Origin: Corynebacterium glaucum
Lineage (GTDB): Bacteria; Actinomycetota; Actinomycetes; Mycobacteriales; Mycobacteriaceae
Direction of reading: 5' to 3'
DNA: 64,000 nt
NCBI RefSeq assembly: GCF_002287505.1
Contig: NZ_CP019688.1
Location: 372,001-436,000, forward strand
Shown here: piece after piece, positions 9,061-18,632 of the stretch
Layout of the letters: every line of letters starts with the position of its first letter
Position numbering within the stretch: position 1 is the first letter of the stretch
Made by a program: the position numbers and the translations under genes
Notes under the pieces: model-generated
The model's input: only the letters and a program-made list of their open reading frames with translations
The model's database searches: none
Told to the model about the DNA's origin: nothing

Positions 9061-10332
9061 ATGTCTTATAGGCCGAAGTTCCACCTTTCTGCGCCGCAGG
9101 GTCGTTTGAACGATCCGAACGGCATGACACTGATCGGCGATGAGCTGCATGTGTTTTATCAGCATGACCCTGTGTTTCCGCACGCACCCAAGCGGACGGG
9201 ATGGGGGCACGCGGTGACGACACTGGGGGATGGCACTTGGCGCCACTTCCCCGACGCGCTCTACCCGGGCATGCCGTACGACGAAAACGGTTGCTATTCC
9301 GGGTCGGCGGTGGTGCACGAGGGTCGCATGCGCCTGTTCTACACGGGCAACGTTAAGTGTGAGGGGGTGCGCTTCACCAGCCAGAACATCGTGGACGTGG
9401 AAGACCTGCAGGGGCCGATGGGCGGGGTTTACCGTCGCCGGCCCAACAACCCGTTGATCGACGGCTCTCCGGAGGGCTACACCGCGCATTTTCGGGATCC
9501 GCACGTGTCCTTCGATCCCGATACCGGTACCTGGCGTATGGTGATCGGCGCCCAGCGGGAGCAGGAGACCGGGACGGCGGTGCTTTACACTTCGCCCGAC
9601 CTCGACAACTGGGAGCTCGCCGGCGAGATCGAGATGATCGGGCTCAATTACAACGTGGCTTCGGCGTACATGTGGGAGTGCCCCAACTTGCTTCGCATGC
9701 GGGATCTCACCCGTGGCGAAGACTTCGACGTGCTGGTGTTCTGCCCGCAGTTTCCCGACTCAGACCAGTGCGGCTACATCGTCGGCCGCCTGCAGGGCCT
9801 GCGTTTTGAAGTGCTCACGGATTTCACCCCGCTCGACTACGGCCATGAGTTCTACGCGCCGCAACTCGTGCCGTTTGGCCAGGGTGCACTCATGCTCGGC
9901 TGGATGGGTCTGCCGGGGCGCGACGAGACCCCCTCGTTGGAGTCGGAAGGCTGGGTTCACCAGCTCACTCTTCCGCGGGAGCTTTCGCTTATCGACGGCT
10001 CACTGCACACCTCCCTCACGCTTCCCCAGAATCCAACCGGGATGGTTGTGGCGCGCCATGAGCTTGGCGCGGAGCCATGGTCAGCGGACTTGATTGACAC
10101 TGGCGGGAACGTCGGGGCGAGGCTGCAATGGCAGCCTTCAGCTCATGGGTCGCACACCCTGTCGCTTGCCGTCAACGGGTTGATGCGGTGGGCACACTGC
10201 GACGCAGGTGAGTTGGTGTTCACTGCGGACGGGGCCGCGGTGGAACTGACTGCAGGGGGTGGGGAAGTGGCGTTCTCCTCGGCAGTGTTCCCACAAAACG
10301 GGCATGAATGGAAAGAGCTGCAAGTGAGGTAG
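9061..10332 (+). CDS. scrB: GH32 sucrose-6-phosphate hydrolase
   Basis: The 423-residue product is a glycoside hydrolase family 32 enzyme. It shows the nucleophile motif NDPNG (Asp18), the transition-state motif FRDP, and the acid/base motif ECPN. It splits sucrose-6-phosphate, formed by PTS uptake, into glucose-6-phosphate and fructose. A beta-sandwich domain fills the C-terminal third. The downstream EIIBCA gene and divergent fructokinase complete the pathway, so this is more likely a cytoplasmic sucrose-6-phosphate hydrolase than a secreted invertase; no signal peptide is present. The gene contains one copy of the dispersed 11-mer at 9987-9997. Confidence 0.92.
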   Translation: MSYRPKFHLSAPQGRLNDPNGMTLIGDELHVFYQHDPVFPHAPKRTGWGHAVTTLGDGTWRHFPDALYPGMPYDENGCYSGSAVVHEGRMRLFYTGNVKCEGVRFTSQNIVDVEDLQGPMGGVYRRRPNNPLIDGSPEGYTAHFRDPHVSFDPDTGTWRMVIGAQREQETGTAVLYTSPDLDNWELAGEIEMIGLNYNVASAYMWECPNLLRMRDLTRGEDFDVLVFCPQFPDSDQCGYIVGRLQGLRFEVLTDFTPLDYGHEFYAPQLVPFGQGALMLGWMGLPGRDETPSLESEGWVHQLTLPRELSLIDGSLHTSLTLPQNPTGMVVARHELGAEPWSADLIDTGGNVGARLQWQPSAHGSHTLSLAVNGLMRWAHCDAGELVFTADGAAVELTAGGGEVAFSSAVFPQNGHEWKELQVR

Positions 10333-10388
10333 CCAACAAACGGGCATAAACCGCGAAATTTTGGGTACCTGAATGTTTGACTAGTCCC

Positions 10389-12407
10389 ATGGAACACCGT
10401 GATGTAGCGAAGCGAGTCATCACCGCCGTGGGGGGTGAGGATAACATCGTGGGCGCGGCGCACTGTGCGACCCGACTGCGCATGGTGCTCAAAGATTCGG
10501 GCATCGTTGATACCGCCGCGCTGGACAACGATCCGGATCTCAAAGGCACCTTTGAAACCGGCGGAATGTACCAGATCATCGTCGGACCAGGTGACGTGGA
10601 CCTGGTCTTCGATGAAATGGACAAGATGACCGCGAAGAACATCGCGGTATCCACCGAGGAACTCAAAGGTGTCGCGGCGAACCAGGGCAACTGGTTCACC
10701 CGCGCAATCAAGGTCCTCGCCGACATCTTCGTGCCGCTGATCCCGATCCTTGTCGGCGGCGGCCTACTTATGGCGCTGAACAACGTGCTCACTGCAGAAG
10801 GGTTGTTCGGCGAGAACTCGCTCGTGCAGATGTTCCCGCAAATCCAGGGGCTCTCCGAGATCATCAACGTGCTCGCATCTGCGCCGTTCGCGTTCCTGCC
10901 TGTGCTCGTCGGTTACTCGGCGACAAAGCGTTTCGGTGGCAACGAGTATCTCGGCGCCGGCATCGGCATGGCGATGGTTCATCCCGCACTGGTGAACGGC
11001 TACGACGTCGGTGTCGCCGCCGCGAATGGGGAGCTGCCGTACTGGGACCTGTTCGGGCTTCCCGTTGCGCAAGCTGGATACCAGGGAGCTGTGCTCCCGG
11101 TGCTCGCGGTTGCGTGGATCCTGGCCACTATTGAGAAGTGGTTCCACCGCCGCCTCAAAGGCACCGTCGACTTCCTGGTCACACCACTGGCAACGCTGCT
11201 CATCACCGGTTTCATCACGTTCATTGCCGTTGGCCCCGCAATGCGCTGGCTCAGTGACCTCCTCATTACCGGGCTGTCCACCCTCTACGAGACTGGTGGT
11301 CCAATCGGCGGATTCATCTTCGGCCTGGTGTACTCGCCGATCGTGATCACCGGCCTGCACCAATCCTTCCCGCCAATCGAGCTGGAGCTGTTCAACCAAG
11401 GCGGATCCTTCATCTTCGCTACCGCCTCGATGGCCAACATTGCTCAAGGCGCGGTCGCGCTCGCTGTTGCCGCGTTGACCAAGAACGAAAAGCTCAAGGG
11501 CTTGGCAACCTCAGCTGGTACTCCGGCACTCTTCGGCATCACTGAACCTGCAATCTTCGGTGTCAACCTCCGCCTCCGGTGGCCGTTCTTCATCGGGATG
11601 GGTGCCGCGGGCATCGGCGGCATGCTGATCGCGCTGTTCGACGTTAAAGCCGTGGCCTTGGGTGCTGCCGGTTTCATCGGAGCGGTGTCGATTCGCAGTA
11701 CCGACGTTCCAACCTTCTTGGTGCTGTGTGTGGTGACGTTCGTAGTCGCGTTCGCCGCCGCATACGCCTACGGCCGGTACCTCATCGCCCGCCAGGGCAC
11801 GATCGATCCGGATTCGCCCGATGACGTTCGCGCCGATGAGGCAGCTGCCGCGACACTGCACGAAGCTTCCGAGAACGCACTGCGGGTGGCCTCGCCGCTC
11901 ACGGGTAGGGCAATGCCGCTTTCGGACGTGTCGGACCCGATGTTCGCACAGTCCAAGTTGGGGGAGGGCGTGGCCATCCATCCGTCGATAGGCGAACTTC
12001 GCTCTCCGATTGACGGCAAGGTTGCGGTGACCTTTCCCTCCGGCCATGCGTACGCGATCCGAGGCAAGGGTTCCGATGGGAAGAACGTCGACGTGCTCAT
12101 GCATATTGGCTTCGACACCGTCAACCTGAAGGGTGAGCACTTCACCGCGCACGTTTCCAAGGGCGACGAGGTTGAAGCTGGTACTTTGCTGGCGACGTTT
12201 GATATCGGCGCGATCGAGGCTGCTGGGTACGAGGTGACCACTCCGGTTGTTGTCTCGAACACGAAGAAAGTCGGCCAGATCGCCCCGTTGCTGCTTCTGC
12301 CTGCTGAGATCACCACGGGCGAAGAACTCTTCAGCGTTGAACCGAAGACGGAGGAACCGGTCGCGACGGGCGAACCGGCCGCAGGCTCAACGGGTGTTGA
12401 ACCTTAA
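10389..12407 (+). CDS. ptsS: PTS sucrose-type EIIBCA permease
   Basis: The 672-residue product contains all three PTS domains in one chain. EIIB comes first, with the phosphocysteine at Cys26 in HCATRLR. EIIC has about ten membrane segments (about 100-460). A Crr-like EIIA comes last, with the phosphohistidine near residue 572 in [10 protein letters not shown]. The architecture matches the glucose/sucrose/beta-glucoside class. The scrB and fructokinase neighbours make sucrose the likely substrate, imported as sucrose-6-phosphate, as for C. glutamicum PtsS. ATG 10389 is preferred over TTG 10377 because the EIIB fold starts immediately after it. A strong terminator follows. Confidence 0.9.
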   Translation: MEHRDVAKRVITAVGGEDNIVGAAHCATRLRMVLKDSGIVDTAALDNDPDLKGTFETGGMYQIIVGPGDVDLVFDEMDKMTAKNIAVSTEELKGVAANQGNWFTRAIKVLADIFVPLIPILVGGGLLMALNNVLTAEGLFGENSLVQMFPQIQGLSEIINVLASAPFAFLPVLVGYSATKRFGGNEYLGAGIGMAMVHPALVNGYDVGVAAANGELPYWDLFGLPVAQAGYQGAVLPVLAVAWILATIEKWFHRRLKGTVDFLVTPLATLLITGFITFIAVGPAMRWLSDLLITGLSTLYETGGPIGGFIFGLVYSPIVITGLHQSFPPIELELFNQGGSFIFATASMANIAQGAVALAVAALTKNEKLKGLATSAGTPALFGITEPAIFGVNLRLRWPFFIGMGAAGIGGMLIALFDVKAVALGAAGFIGAVSIRSTDVPTFLVLCVVTFVVAFAAAYAYGRYLIARQGTIDPDSPDDVRADEAAAATLHEASENALRVASPLTGRAMPLSDVSDPMFAQSKLGEGVAIHPSIGELRSPIDGKVAVTFPSGHAYAIRGKGSDGKNVDVLMHIGFDTVNLKGEHFTAHVSKGDEVEAGTLLATFDIGAIEAAGYEVTTPVVVSNTKKVGQIAPLLLLPAEITTGEELFSVEPKTEEPVATGEPAAGSTGVEP

Positions 12408-12419
12408 ACCTGGGCATTA

Positions 12420-12455
12420 GAAATCCCGCAGCGAGGTGCTGCGGGATTTCTGTGT
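12420..12455. terminator. Strong bidirectional terminator
   Basis: GAAATCCCGCAGC (12420-12432) and GCTGCGGGATTTC (12438-12450) form a perfect 13-bp stem with a five-base loop. The A-rich and T-rich sides of the stem mean it can end transcription from ptsS (+) and from the thiD/small-ORF side (-). Confidence 0.85.
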
Positions 12456-12496
12456 TTGGCCGCTTCGAAGGCTCACCGGCTTTCGCCGGTGTTGCC

Positions 12497-12577
12497 TCAG
12501 CGGAGCCAGCGCTGTGCGACGGAGAACGCGTACGCGATCGAGTTGATGAAGCTAGCGAGACTGGAGCCGTAGATCAT
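12497..12577 (-). CDS. Possible 26-residue amphipathic peptide gene
   Basis: This short frame runs from ATG 12577 to TGA 12499-12497. GAAAGG lies eight bases before the start, a good ribosome site. The peptide starts MIYGSSLASFINSIAYAFSV and ends in a basic, aromatic tail containing Trp24. Hydrophobic residues at 3, 7, 10/11, 14, 18, 21 and 25 would align on one face of a helix. Corynebacterial pore-forming peptides (PorA/PorH class) are similarly short, leaderless and helical, but no sequence match is claimed. It sits alone between thiD and a terminator. It could be a chance frame. Confidence 0.35.
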   Translation of the reverse strand: MIYGSSLASFINSIAYAFSVAQRWLR

Positions 12578-12722
12578 GGGAATCACCTTTCAAATTGGGG
12601 AATGGATCGAACTGTCAGTTGCCGGTGTCGGCCTCCGCAGTCACACGTGGAATGCGGAAGCTGGCGTCAAGGTTCCCCAAGAAAAGACAAAACTTTTCCA
12701 TTGCCCGCAGATGTTTGGCGAT
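12578..12722 (-). other. Gap between thiD and the small ORF
   Basis: This stretch carries no convincing longer gene on either strand. On the minus strand it would be the leader of the 26-residue ORF; TTGACG occurs near 12671 but no clear -10 box lies at the expected distance. Confidence 0.3.
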
Positions 12723-13565
12723 CTAGTTGCTTGGTGCCTCGTCGGCGAGGCGGTAGAGGCGGTGGAAGTGGTGCACCGGGCCGTTGCCCTTGCCCACGTT
12801 GAGCTCGTCGGCAGCGGAGATCGCCTCGTGGAGCCAGTCGGAGGTCCAGGTGAGGGCGTCGGCGGGGTCGTCGTCAAGCACGATGCGTGTGGCGAACGCC
12901 GAGGAAAGCGAGCACCCTGTGCCGTGGGTGTTCTTGGTGTCCACGCGCGGCACAGTCGCTGTGTGAGTGGTGCCGTCGGGCTGTACGAGTGCGTTCGAGG
13001 CGTCGCCTTGCTCGAGGTGGCCGCCCTTGACCAGCACGGCGACGTTGGCATCGGCAGCGTACGCGCGGCCCTGCTCCAGCGCCTCGTCGAAGGTGGTCGC
13101 GGGGGAGGAGCCGGTAAGCACGGCAAGCTCGGGGATGTTGGGCGTGACGACGCTCGCGTGGTCCCGCACAAACTGGCGCAGGGCTTCTTCCGCGTCTTCG
13201 GTGAGGAGCCGATCGCCGGAGGTTGCGACCATGACTGGGTCCACCACGATGACCGGTACTGAATTGGCGCTCAGGAACTCCGAGACAGTGCGGGTGGTTT
13301 CGGCGTCGCCGAGCATGCCGATCTTCACGGCATCGACGTCGACATCGTCAAACACCGCCGCAAGCTGCGCGCGCAGAAAGTTCTGCGGCGGGGTGTGGAT
13401 CTCGCGAACACCCTGCGTGTTTTGCGCCACCAGCGAGGTGACCACGCACATGCCGTAGCCGCCCGCCGCGGCAATGGACTTCAGGTCGGCCTGAATGCCG
13501 GCGCCGCCGGTCGGGTCGGTGCCGGCGATGGACAAAATGTTGGGAACGCGCGAGTTAGTCATCAC
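12723..13565 (-). CDS. thiD: Hydroxymethylpyrimidine/phosphomethylpyrimidine kinase
   Basis: ThiD phosphorylates HMP and then HMP-phosphate, giving the pyrimidine half of thiamine. The 280-residue product is a ribokinase-fold enzyme starting NILSIAGTDPTGGAGIQADLK, with the ATP-site block NTHGTGCSLSSAFA near the C-terminus. No second domain (ThiE or TenA) is fused. GTG 13565 lies six bases after TAGCGT (13577-13572), which fits a leaderless mRNA; ATG 13562 is the alternative start. That geometry excludes a TPP riboswitch in the leader. No other thi gene is nearby. Confidence 0.93.
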   Translation of the reverse strand: MMTNSRVPNILSIAGTDPTGGAGIQADLKSIAAAGGYGMCVVTSLVAQNTQGVREIHTPPQNFLRAQLAAVFDDVDVDAVKIGMLGDAETTRTVSEFLSANSVPVIVVDPVMVATSGDRLLTEDAEEALRQFVRDHASVVTPNIPELAVLTGSSPATTFDEALEQGRAYAADANVAVLVKGGHLEQGDASNALVQPDGTTHTATVPRVDTKNTHGTGCSLSSAFATRIVLDDDPADALTWTSDWLHEAISAADELNVGKGNGPVHHFHRLYRLADEAPSN

Positions 13566-13618
13566 GGTGCCACGCTACCGGAATGCGGGTTGGCGCTGTC
13601 GTTTTCTCGGGCTCCCAG

Positions 13619-15217
13619 CTACCCAACTGCGGCGGCGATGTGCTGCGCGAACCGGTTGTAATCGTCCCGGATCGCGTCAAGTGGCTCAACCACCGCCGTT
13701 TGCGTCGCCGCCGAGACTTCCTTCTGCACGGCTTGCCGAGTGCGCCGTTTCACCCCGGAGCCGATGACCCCGCCGAATACGGCGGTGATCAGGCCAATCA
13801 CGATGCCGCCTAAGAGGCCGGCGAGTATCAGCAGCGTCGGAATCGGCCAGCCTTCCACCTGCGGCACCAAATCGGTGCCCAGCAGTGGAGTGAGAACCCC
13901 CGGCACGAACGCCACCAGCAGGTACCACAGCACACCAATCAGCGCAGCCACCAGGGCCAGCCACTGCACTACGGTGAGCAGGGTCCAGCCTTTCGACGGC
14001 TCGGCCGGCAGCTGCGTGCGCGCCACCGCGCGGTCAAGCTCGGCAGGCATCCGGGTTGAAATCTCCTCCGCCTGATCGGCGATCGCCGACGACCACGCGT
14101 GAGGCAACCCGTCCGCCGCGGCCGTCGCGTACTCGCGCACACCGCGGTTCGCCACAGCCTTCGACGCCGCGTCCAGCTCAGGCATCGAGGTGCGGCGCAC
14201 GCCAATCTCGTCCGCCTCCTCGCGCAACCCCAAGCGCTTCAACGGGTCAGGACGAAACCGCGTAATCCAACTCGTGGCCAGCCAGCCAGTGCGCTCGTGC
14301 AGGCGTTTGCGGTACGCAGCAGCCGTCGAATCAGCGATTCGCTCCGCCCCCGCAGCCTGGGACAAGGTTTGGTCCATCGTGTGCTTCGCTTGTTTATCGA
14401 CGGCACCGACCACGCCCAACCGAGCAAAGTCACCCGTCACAGCCTGGATATCCGCCTCAATACGCGCACTTTGCGCATTGTGTGCCTTGGCCACTTTCGC
14501 GATCGCCTTGACGAGGTTGTCAATGCCCGCTCCGGATCGAGTCGAGGTGGGGATGACTTGGACGTTGCTCAGGCCGTCGTCGATAAGCAATTGCTCGAAG
14601 TTTCCCGCAACCTTGGGCACGTCGTTGACGTGGAGCAAGTCGGCCTTGTTGAGCACGGCGAGCGTGACGGCGGAGTGGTTGGCGTGGGGGCGGATGAACT
14701 GGTCGTGGATGACGGAGTCCGCGTACTTTTCCGGATCGGAGACCCAGACCAGGACGTCGACTTGGCCGGCGAGGCGGGTGGCGATTTCGCGGTTGGACAG
14801 CTCGACGGAGTCGAAATCCGGCAGGTCAAGCAGGATCAGCGGGCCGGCGCCGGGGGCGAACTCGCCCTCGCGGGTGCGGCGGTCCTCGACGCCGAGCCAG
14901 TCCAGAAGCTCCTCGGAGCCTTCTGGCTGCCAGATTGCGGCCAGGGGAGAGGAGGTGGTTGGGCGGCGTGCGGCGGCTTTGCCCAGGTCTTCGCCGACGA
15001 CGGCGTTGAACAGCGAGGTTTTGCCGGAGCCGGTAGCGCCGAAGAATCCGACGACGGTGTGCTCGGCGGAGAGGGCGCGACGCTCGGCGCCGGCGCGGGC
15101 AACCTTTTCAATGCGCTCAAGCTGGGTCTGCGGGAGGTAGGGGCGCGCGATGTCCGCGGCGTCATCGAGCGCGCTGAGTCGCTCGCCGAGGGTGGGTTTG
15201 CGTTTAAACAGCGCCAT
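13619..15217 (-). CDS. Membrane-associated Era/dynamin-like GTPase (second of pair)
   Basis: The 532-residue product has a GTPase domain near the N-terminus: P-loop GATGSGKT (60-67), a G3-like LLDLPDFDS block and NKAD (G4). A helical region follows, then two hydrophobic segments at about 425-480 that should insert in the membrane, then a short helical tail. These features place it with the YfjP/dynamin-related bacterial GTPases. Its start shares one base (TAATG) with the stop of the preceding GTPase gene, so the two are coupled and probably act together. The function of this pair is not established; membrane remodelling or cell-envelope roles are inference. The gene holds one copy of the dispersed 11-mer (14578-14588). 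Confidence 0.8.
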   Translation of the reverse strand: MALFKRKPTLGERLSALDDAADIARPYLPQTQLERIEKVARAGAERRALSAEHTVVGFFGATGSGKTSLFNAVVGEDLGKAAARRPTTSSPLAAIWQPEGSEELLDWLGVEDRRTREGEFAPGAGPLILLDLPDFDSVELSNREIATRLAGQVDVLVWVSDPEKYADSVIHDQFIRPHANHSAVTLAVLNKADLLHVNDVPKVAGNFEQLLIDDGLSNVQVIPTSTRSGAGIDNLVKAIAKVAKAHNAQSARIEADIQAVTGDFARLGVVGAVDKQAKHTMDQTLSQAAGAERIADSTAAAYRKRLHERTGWLATSWITRFRPDPLKRLGLREEADEIGVRRTSMPELDAASKAVANRGVREYATAAADGLPHAWSSAIADQAEEISTRMPAELDRAVARTQLPAEPSKGWTLLTVVQWLALVAALIGVLWYLLVAFVPGVLTPLLGTDLVPQVEGWPIPTLLILAGLLGGIVIGLITAVFGGVIGSGVKRRTRQAVQKEVSAATQTAVVEPLDAIRDDYNRFAQHIAAAVG

Positions 15218-17103
15218 TAATTGTCTCCCGTCTGGCCGGGGCGCTGGCCAAAGGTGCCGCGGAGCTGGTCGAAGAGGCCACGCAGAGTGCCGTGGTCGAA
15301 GCTGTCCTGAACGTCCTCGGTGAGCTCGGTTGCGTTGGCGGCCGGCGCTGAGAGGGCGGGCGGCGTGATGGTGCCGGGGAAGCGGGTGTCAACGGCAACG
15401 CGGGCGTCGTGGGCGGCTTCGCGGATGGAGGCGGCGGAGGTGCCCTCCAGCAGCGGGTCGGTGAACTGGTAGTAGCGCTCGCGCTCTTCGCGCAGTAGGC
15501 CGTCCAGGCGCTGGTTGAGGTCTTCTCGGGCATCTGCAGCCATCTGGCGCACGGTTTCTTCGCCGAAGACCGTTTCCAGCAGCTTCTGACCGAGCACCGC
15601 GGAGCCGCCGGCGATGGCGACCTCGCCGCCGGTAATGCCGGCGGTGGTGGAAAAGACCATGAGCATCAGCGCGACGGTGGCGACGTTGAGGCCAAGCGAC
15701 ATTATGCGGGCACGTTGGCGCTTCTCGCCGGCGGTGTTCTGGATGCGGTCGAGGATGGTGCCTTGCCACTCGCGGATGAGCTCCGCGGCCTTTGCGTCGA
15801 TGTCGCGGCTTGCGCGAGCCAGTGCCGGATCAGCGTGTTCGCGCAGCTCCGGCGCAACCGAGCCGACATGGGACCACGCACGGGAGGCGGCGGTATCGGC
15901 GGCGTCCACAATCACGGCGTGCAGGCCGGATTCCAGCTCCGTCTCTACCTCGCGCAAAGGCGCAGGCTCACCGGTGAAGAAACTGCCTACCCGGTCTACA
16001 GTCTGTGAGAACCAGCGTTCAAACCCGCGGATCACATCAGAGGTGCCCACGACATCCTGCCAGCGGTCGAGCACCTCGGTGCGCAGCATCTTGCCGTCGG
16101 AGGTGGCATCGATGATGTGCCGGTGAGCAGTCTTGTACATCTCGAAGATCGACTCATCGAGCTGGTGAGCGAAGTTCTCTTGGCGCTCGCGTCGGGATGC
16201 GAGCTGCTCGACGCGCGTGAGCGCCCCGTCGAGTGCGCCGGCGACGGTCTTGCCGGCCACCGCGCGCCGGGCTGCGGTATCTTCCGCCAGGTTGCCCAGG
16301 TAGGCGCGCAAAGGGGCGACGAGTTCGGTGCCCAAGAATCCGTCGTTAGCAACCTGTGCTTCCTGGCCCAGGCCGGGGACAAAGGGGACGGTGAAGACGG
16401 TGGCTCCATCGAGTCCTGCCTCATCCATCATGCGGCGCAGGTCGGCCGGGACGGTTTGCGCTGCGACGTCGTCGACGCGGTTGAGCACTACGACGACTTC
16501 GATGCCGCGGCCGGCGGCGTCGTTGAGGAAGTTCCACACCATCTGGTCGGCGTAGCGCGCAGGTGTGGTGACGAAGATCCACAGGTCGGCGGCTGCCAGA
16601 AGCTGGGAGGCGAGTGCGCGGTTGCGGTCGTCGATCGAATCGAAGTCCGGAGCGTCGAGCAGGGACAGGCCTGCGGGGATGCTCTGTGTTTCCACGACCC
16701 GCAGAGTGGTCGACTGCTCATCGCCGGCACCGTGGGAACGGGCGAGGCCAGGCAGTACCTCCGGCGAGTTGAACCAGTCTGCGTCTTGCGGGTTGGCGAC
16801 CAACACCGGCTGGCGGGTGGTGGGGCGGATGACGCCTGGGTTGGAGACCCGTTCGCGCAACAGGGCGTTCACCAGCGTGGACTTGCCCGAGCCGGTGGAA
16901 CCCCCGATCACCGCAAGTAGCGGTGCATCGAGGTTGGCCAGGCGGGGAAGTATGTAGTCATCGAACTGATTGACTAAGGCCTTCGCGCCCGCCTCTGCCT
17001 CGTCGGGGAGGGAGGTCGCGGCGAGGGTATCGCGCAGACGGCGGACGGAAACCGTGGGGTCCGTCAGATCCGTCGGCGCAGCATCGGGTGTTGGTGTGCT
17101 CAC
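15217..17103 (-). CDS. Membrane-associated GTPase (first of pair)
   Basis: The 628-residue product has P-loop GGSTGSGKS (67-75), a LLDAPDFDS G3-like block and NRVD (G4). A long helical region (about 260-470) follows, then a hydrophobic pair at about 470-530 and a helical C-terminus. It shares its layout with the next gene, with which it overlaps by one base. Conserved adjacency of two different large GTPases recalls dynamin-like protein pairs, but sequence alone does not prove dynamin activity. The start is GTG 17103; AATAGGT just upstream may be part of its promoter. Confidence 0.8.
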   Translation of the reverse strand: MSTPTPDAAPTDLTDPTVSVRRLRDTLAATSLPDEAEAGAKALVNQFDDYILPRLANLDAPLLAVIGGSTGSGKSTLVNALLRERVSNPGVIRPTTRQPVLVANPQDADWFNSPEVLPGLARSHGAGDEQSTTLRVVETQSIPAGLSLLDAPDFDSIDDRNRALASQLLAAADLWIFVTTPARYADQMVWNFLNDAAGRGIEVVVVLNRVDDVAAQTVPADLRRMMDEAGLDGATVFTVPFVPGLGQEAQVANDGFLGTELVAPLRAYLGNLAEDTAARRAVAGKTVAGALDGALTRVEQLASRRERQENFAHQLDESIFEMYKTAHRHIIDATSDGKMLRTEVLDRWQDVVGTSDVIRGFERWFSQTVDRVGSFFTGEPAPLREVETELESGLHAVIVDAADTAASRAWSHVGSVAPELREHADPALARASRDIDAKAAELIREWQGTILDRIQNTAGEKRQRARIMSLGLNVATVALMLMVFSTTAGITGGEVAIAGGSAVLGQKLLETVFGEETVRQMAADAREDLNQRLDGLLREERERYYQFTDPLLEGTSAASIREAAHDARVAVDTRFPGTITPPALSAPAANATELTEDVQDSFDHGTLRGLFDQLRGTFGQRPGQTGDN

Positions 17104-17124
17104 CCGACCTATTCTGGCAGATGA

Positions 17125-17916
17125 CTAGTCTTTGTAGTTCGTCTTGGTCAGGTTCAACCAGCCATATATGCCGCCCATGATGAGGCCGCCGCCAATGAGG
17201 TTGCCTACCCACACGATGGTCCAGTGGCGGGCGATGTTTTCAAATGTGTAGCCGGGGATGTTGGCCGGCCCGAACTCGAAGCCGGTCAGTGACGTCAGAA
17301 CGAAGTTCGCAATCGAGTGCTCGTAGCTCATCGCCGCGAAGGCCGGAATGATGAGGATGACACCGAAGAGCTTCGCCGTGAAGTCCTTGCCCGCTTGTGC
17401 GGAGAGCATGAATGCGATGTTGACCACGATGTTGGCCAGGATGGCTTCCACGAAAAGCTTGCCGCTCGGTTTCTCAAGTTTGGCCGATATCAACTGGTAG
17501 ATGAAGCTGTCCATGGTGACTGCTTCGCCGATCGTGGTAATCGAGATCAGGTAGGTGACTATCACCCCGCCGATGAAGTTGAACAGGGTGACGAAGCAAA
17601 CGATCGCGAAGCCCCTGGAAATGGTGTTTTTCCGGTGTATGGCCCCGTACGTCATGAACATCATGTCGCCGGTGGCGAGTTCTCCCTGCAGCACCACGAT
17701 GATGTAAAGCGTGGAGGCGAAAATCGCTGCGAAGGCGTATCTGCCCATGCCAGGGGCAGCCGCTTCAACCGTAGTTGCGGTGTTGGCGGCGAACGCCGTC
17801 ATGATGCCGAGGTAAACGCCGGCCATGATTGCGCGAACCGCGAAGCGCGCAGGCTCCTGGCTAAAGAGGTCAAGTTTGTTCGTGATGGCCCGTGAGGCGG
17901 TGTCCGAAAAGCTCAT
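17125..17916 (-). CDS. Formate/nitrite transporter family channel
   Basis: The 263-residue product is a six-segment inner-membrane protein of the FNT (FocA/NirC) family. Typical blocks are QGELATGDMM and the final NLIGGGLIMGGIYGW. Such proteins form pentameric channels for formate, nitrite or hydrosulfide. The anion cannot be read from the sequence, but fdhD for formate dehydrogenase maturation lies 8 kb away, which favours formate weakly. TACCTT (17928-17923) is six bases before the ATG, which fits a leaderless transcript. Confidence 0.85.
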   Translation of the reverse strand: MSFSDTASRAITNKLDLFSQEPARFAVRAIMAGVYLGIMTAFAANTATTVEAAAPGMGRYAFAAIFASTLYIIVVLQGELATGDMMFMTYGAIHRKNTISRGFAIVCFVTLFNFIGGVIVTYLISITTIGEAVTMDSFIYQLISAKLEKPSGKLFVEAILANIVVNIAFMLSAQAGKDFTAKLFGVILIIPAFAAMSYEHSIANFVLTSLTGFEFGPANIPGYTFENIARHWTIVWVGNLIGGGLIMGGIYGWLNLTKTNYKD

Positions 17917-18260
17917 GATACTAAGGTAGTGCTAAATTGTGATAGGCGAGGGATTTGCGCCCAGGTTGTGACCCGCTCCATAGAGTACCCGGAGCACAAG
18001 CTTCAGGCGCCAGCTTTGATTTGGGAAAACGCGCTGGGACGTGCTTTAATACACCAGTTGTCTTGAGCTGGTCGGTTGCAACGCGCGTTTCCGAGCGAAG
18101 CGGCCGAGACCCTTCGACCACGCTGCCAACCCCACCGGTGCGAACCAGTGAGGTTCGCACCGGTGGTTCGTCGATAAGCGAAAGGCTCCAACAAGCAAGT
18201 GACCACGTGCGTGCAGGACGGAAATCTGACGCACATTGACCCAGGTCAGGAGACCAAGAA
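17917..18260 (+). promoter_or_regulatory. Promoter and leader of the rplN operon
   Basis: This 344-base stretch has no gene. TGCTTTAATAC at 18042-18052 offers an extended -10 (TTTAAT or TAATAC). The leader then contains a perfect 15-bp hairpin: CCACCGGTGCGAACC (18132-18146) pairs with GGTTCGCACCGGTGG (18152-18166) across a five-base loop. Immediately after it lies the dispersed 11-mer in reverse orientation (18169-18179). CAGGAG at 18246-18251 is the rplN ribosome site. The hairpin has no T tract, so a regulatory or RNA-stability role is as likely as termination. Confidence 0.55.
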
Positions 18261-18629
18261 GTGATTCAGCAAGAATCGCGTCTGAAGGTCGCCGACAACA
18301 CTGGTGCGCGCGAGATTCTGTGCATCCGTGTCCTCGGCGGCTCTGTTCGACGCTTCGCCGGCATCGGCGACACGATTGTCGCCACCGTGAAGGAAGCCGC
18401 CCCGGGCGGCAACGTCAAGGAGGGCGAGGTTGTGCGCGCCGTCGTCGTGCGTGCACGTAAGGAGACCCGCCGTCCGGACGGTTCCTACATCTCGTTCGAC
18501 GAGAACGCCGCAGTTCTGATCAAGAACGACACCGAGCCGCGCGGTACCCGCATCTTCGGCCCGGTGGCTCGTGAGCTGCGCGACAAGAAGTTCATGAAGA
18601 TTGTTTCTCTCGCACCGGAGGTGATCTAA
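18261..18629 (+). CDS. rplN: 50S ribosomal protein L14
   Basis: The 122-residue product starts [20 protein letters not shown], the conserved L14 N-terminus, and has the usual length. L14 sits on the 50S interface and contacts 16S rRNA in the 70S ribosome. It starts with GTG behind CAGGAG. It leads the rplN-rplX-rplE group. A 79-bp piece of this gene (18468-18546) is present again at 21918-21996. Confidence 0.98.
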   Translation: MIQQESRLKVADNTGAREILCIRVLGGSVRRFAGIGDTIVATVKEAAPGGNVKEGEVVRAVVVRARKETRRPDGSYISFDENAAVLIKNDTEPRGTRIFGPVARELRDKKFMKIVSLAPEVI

Positions 18630-18632
18630 CCC

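Noticed and set aside
13566..13618. TPP riboswitch before thiD
   Set aside because: The space is short, and the -10 box is six bases before the start, so there is no leader.
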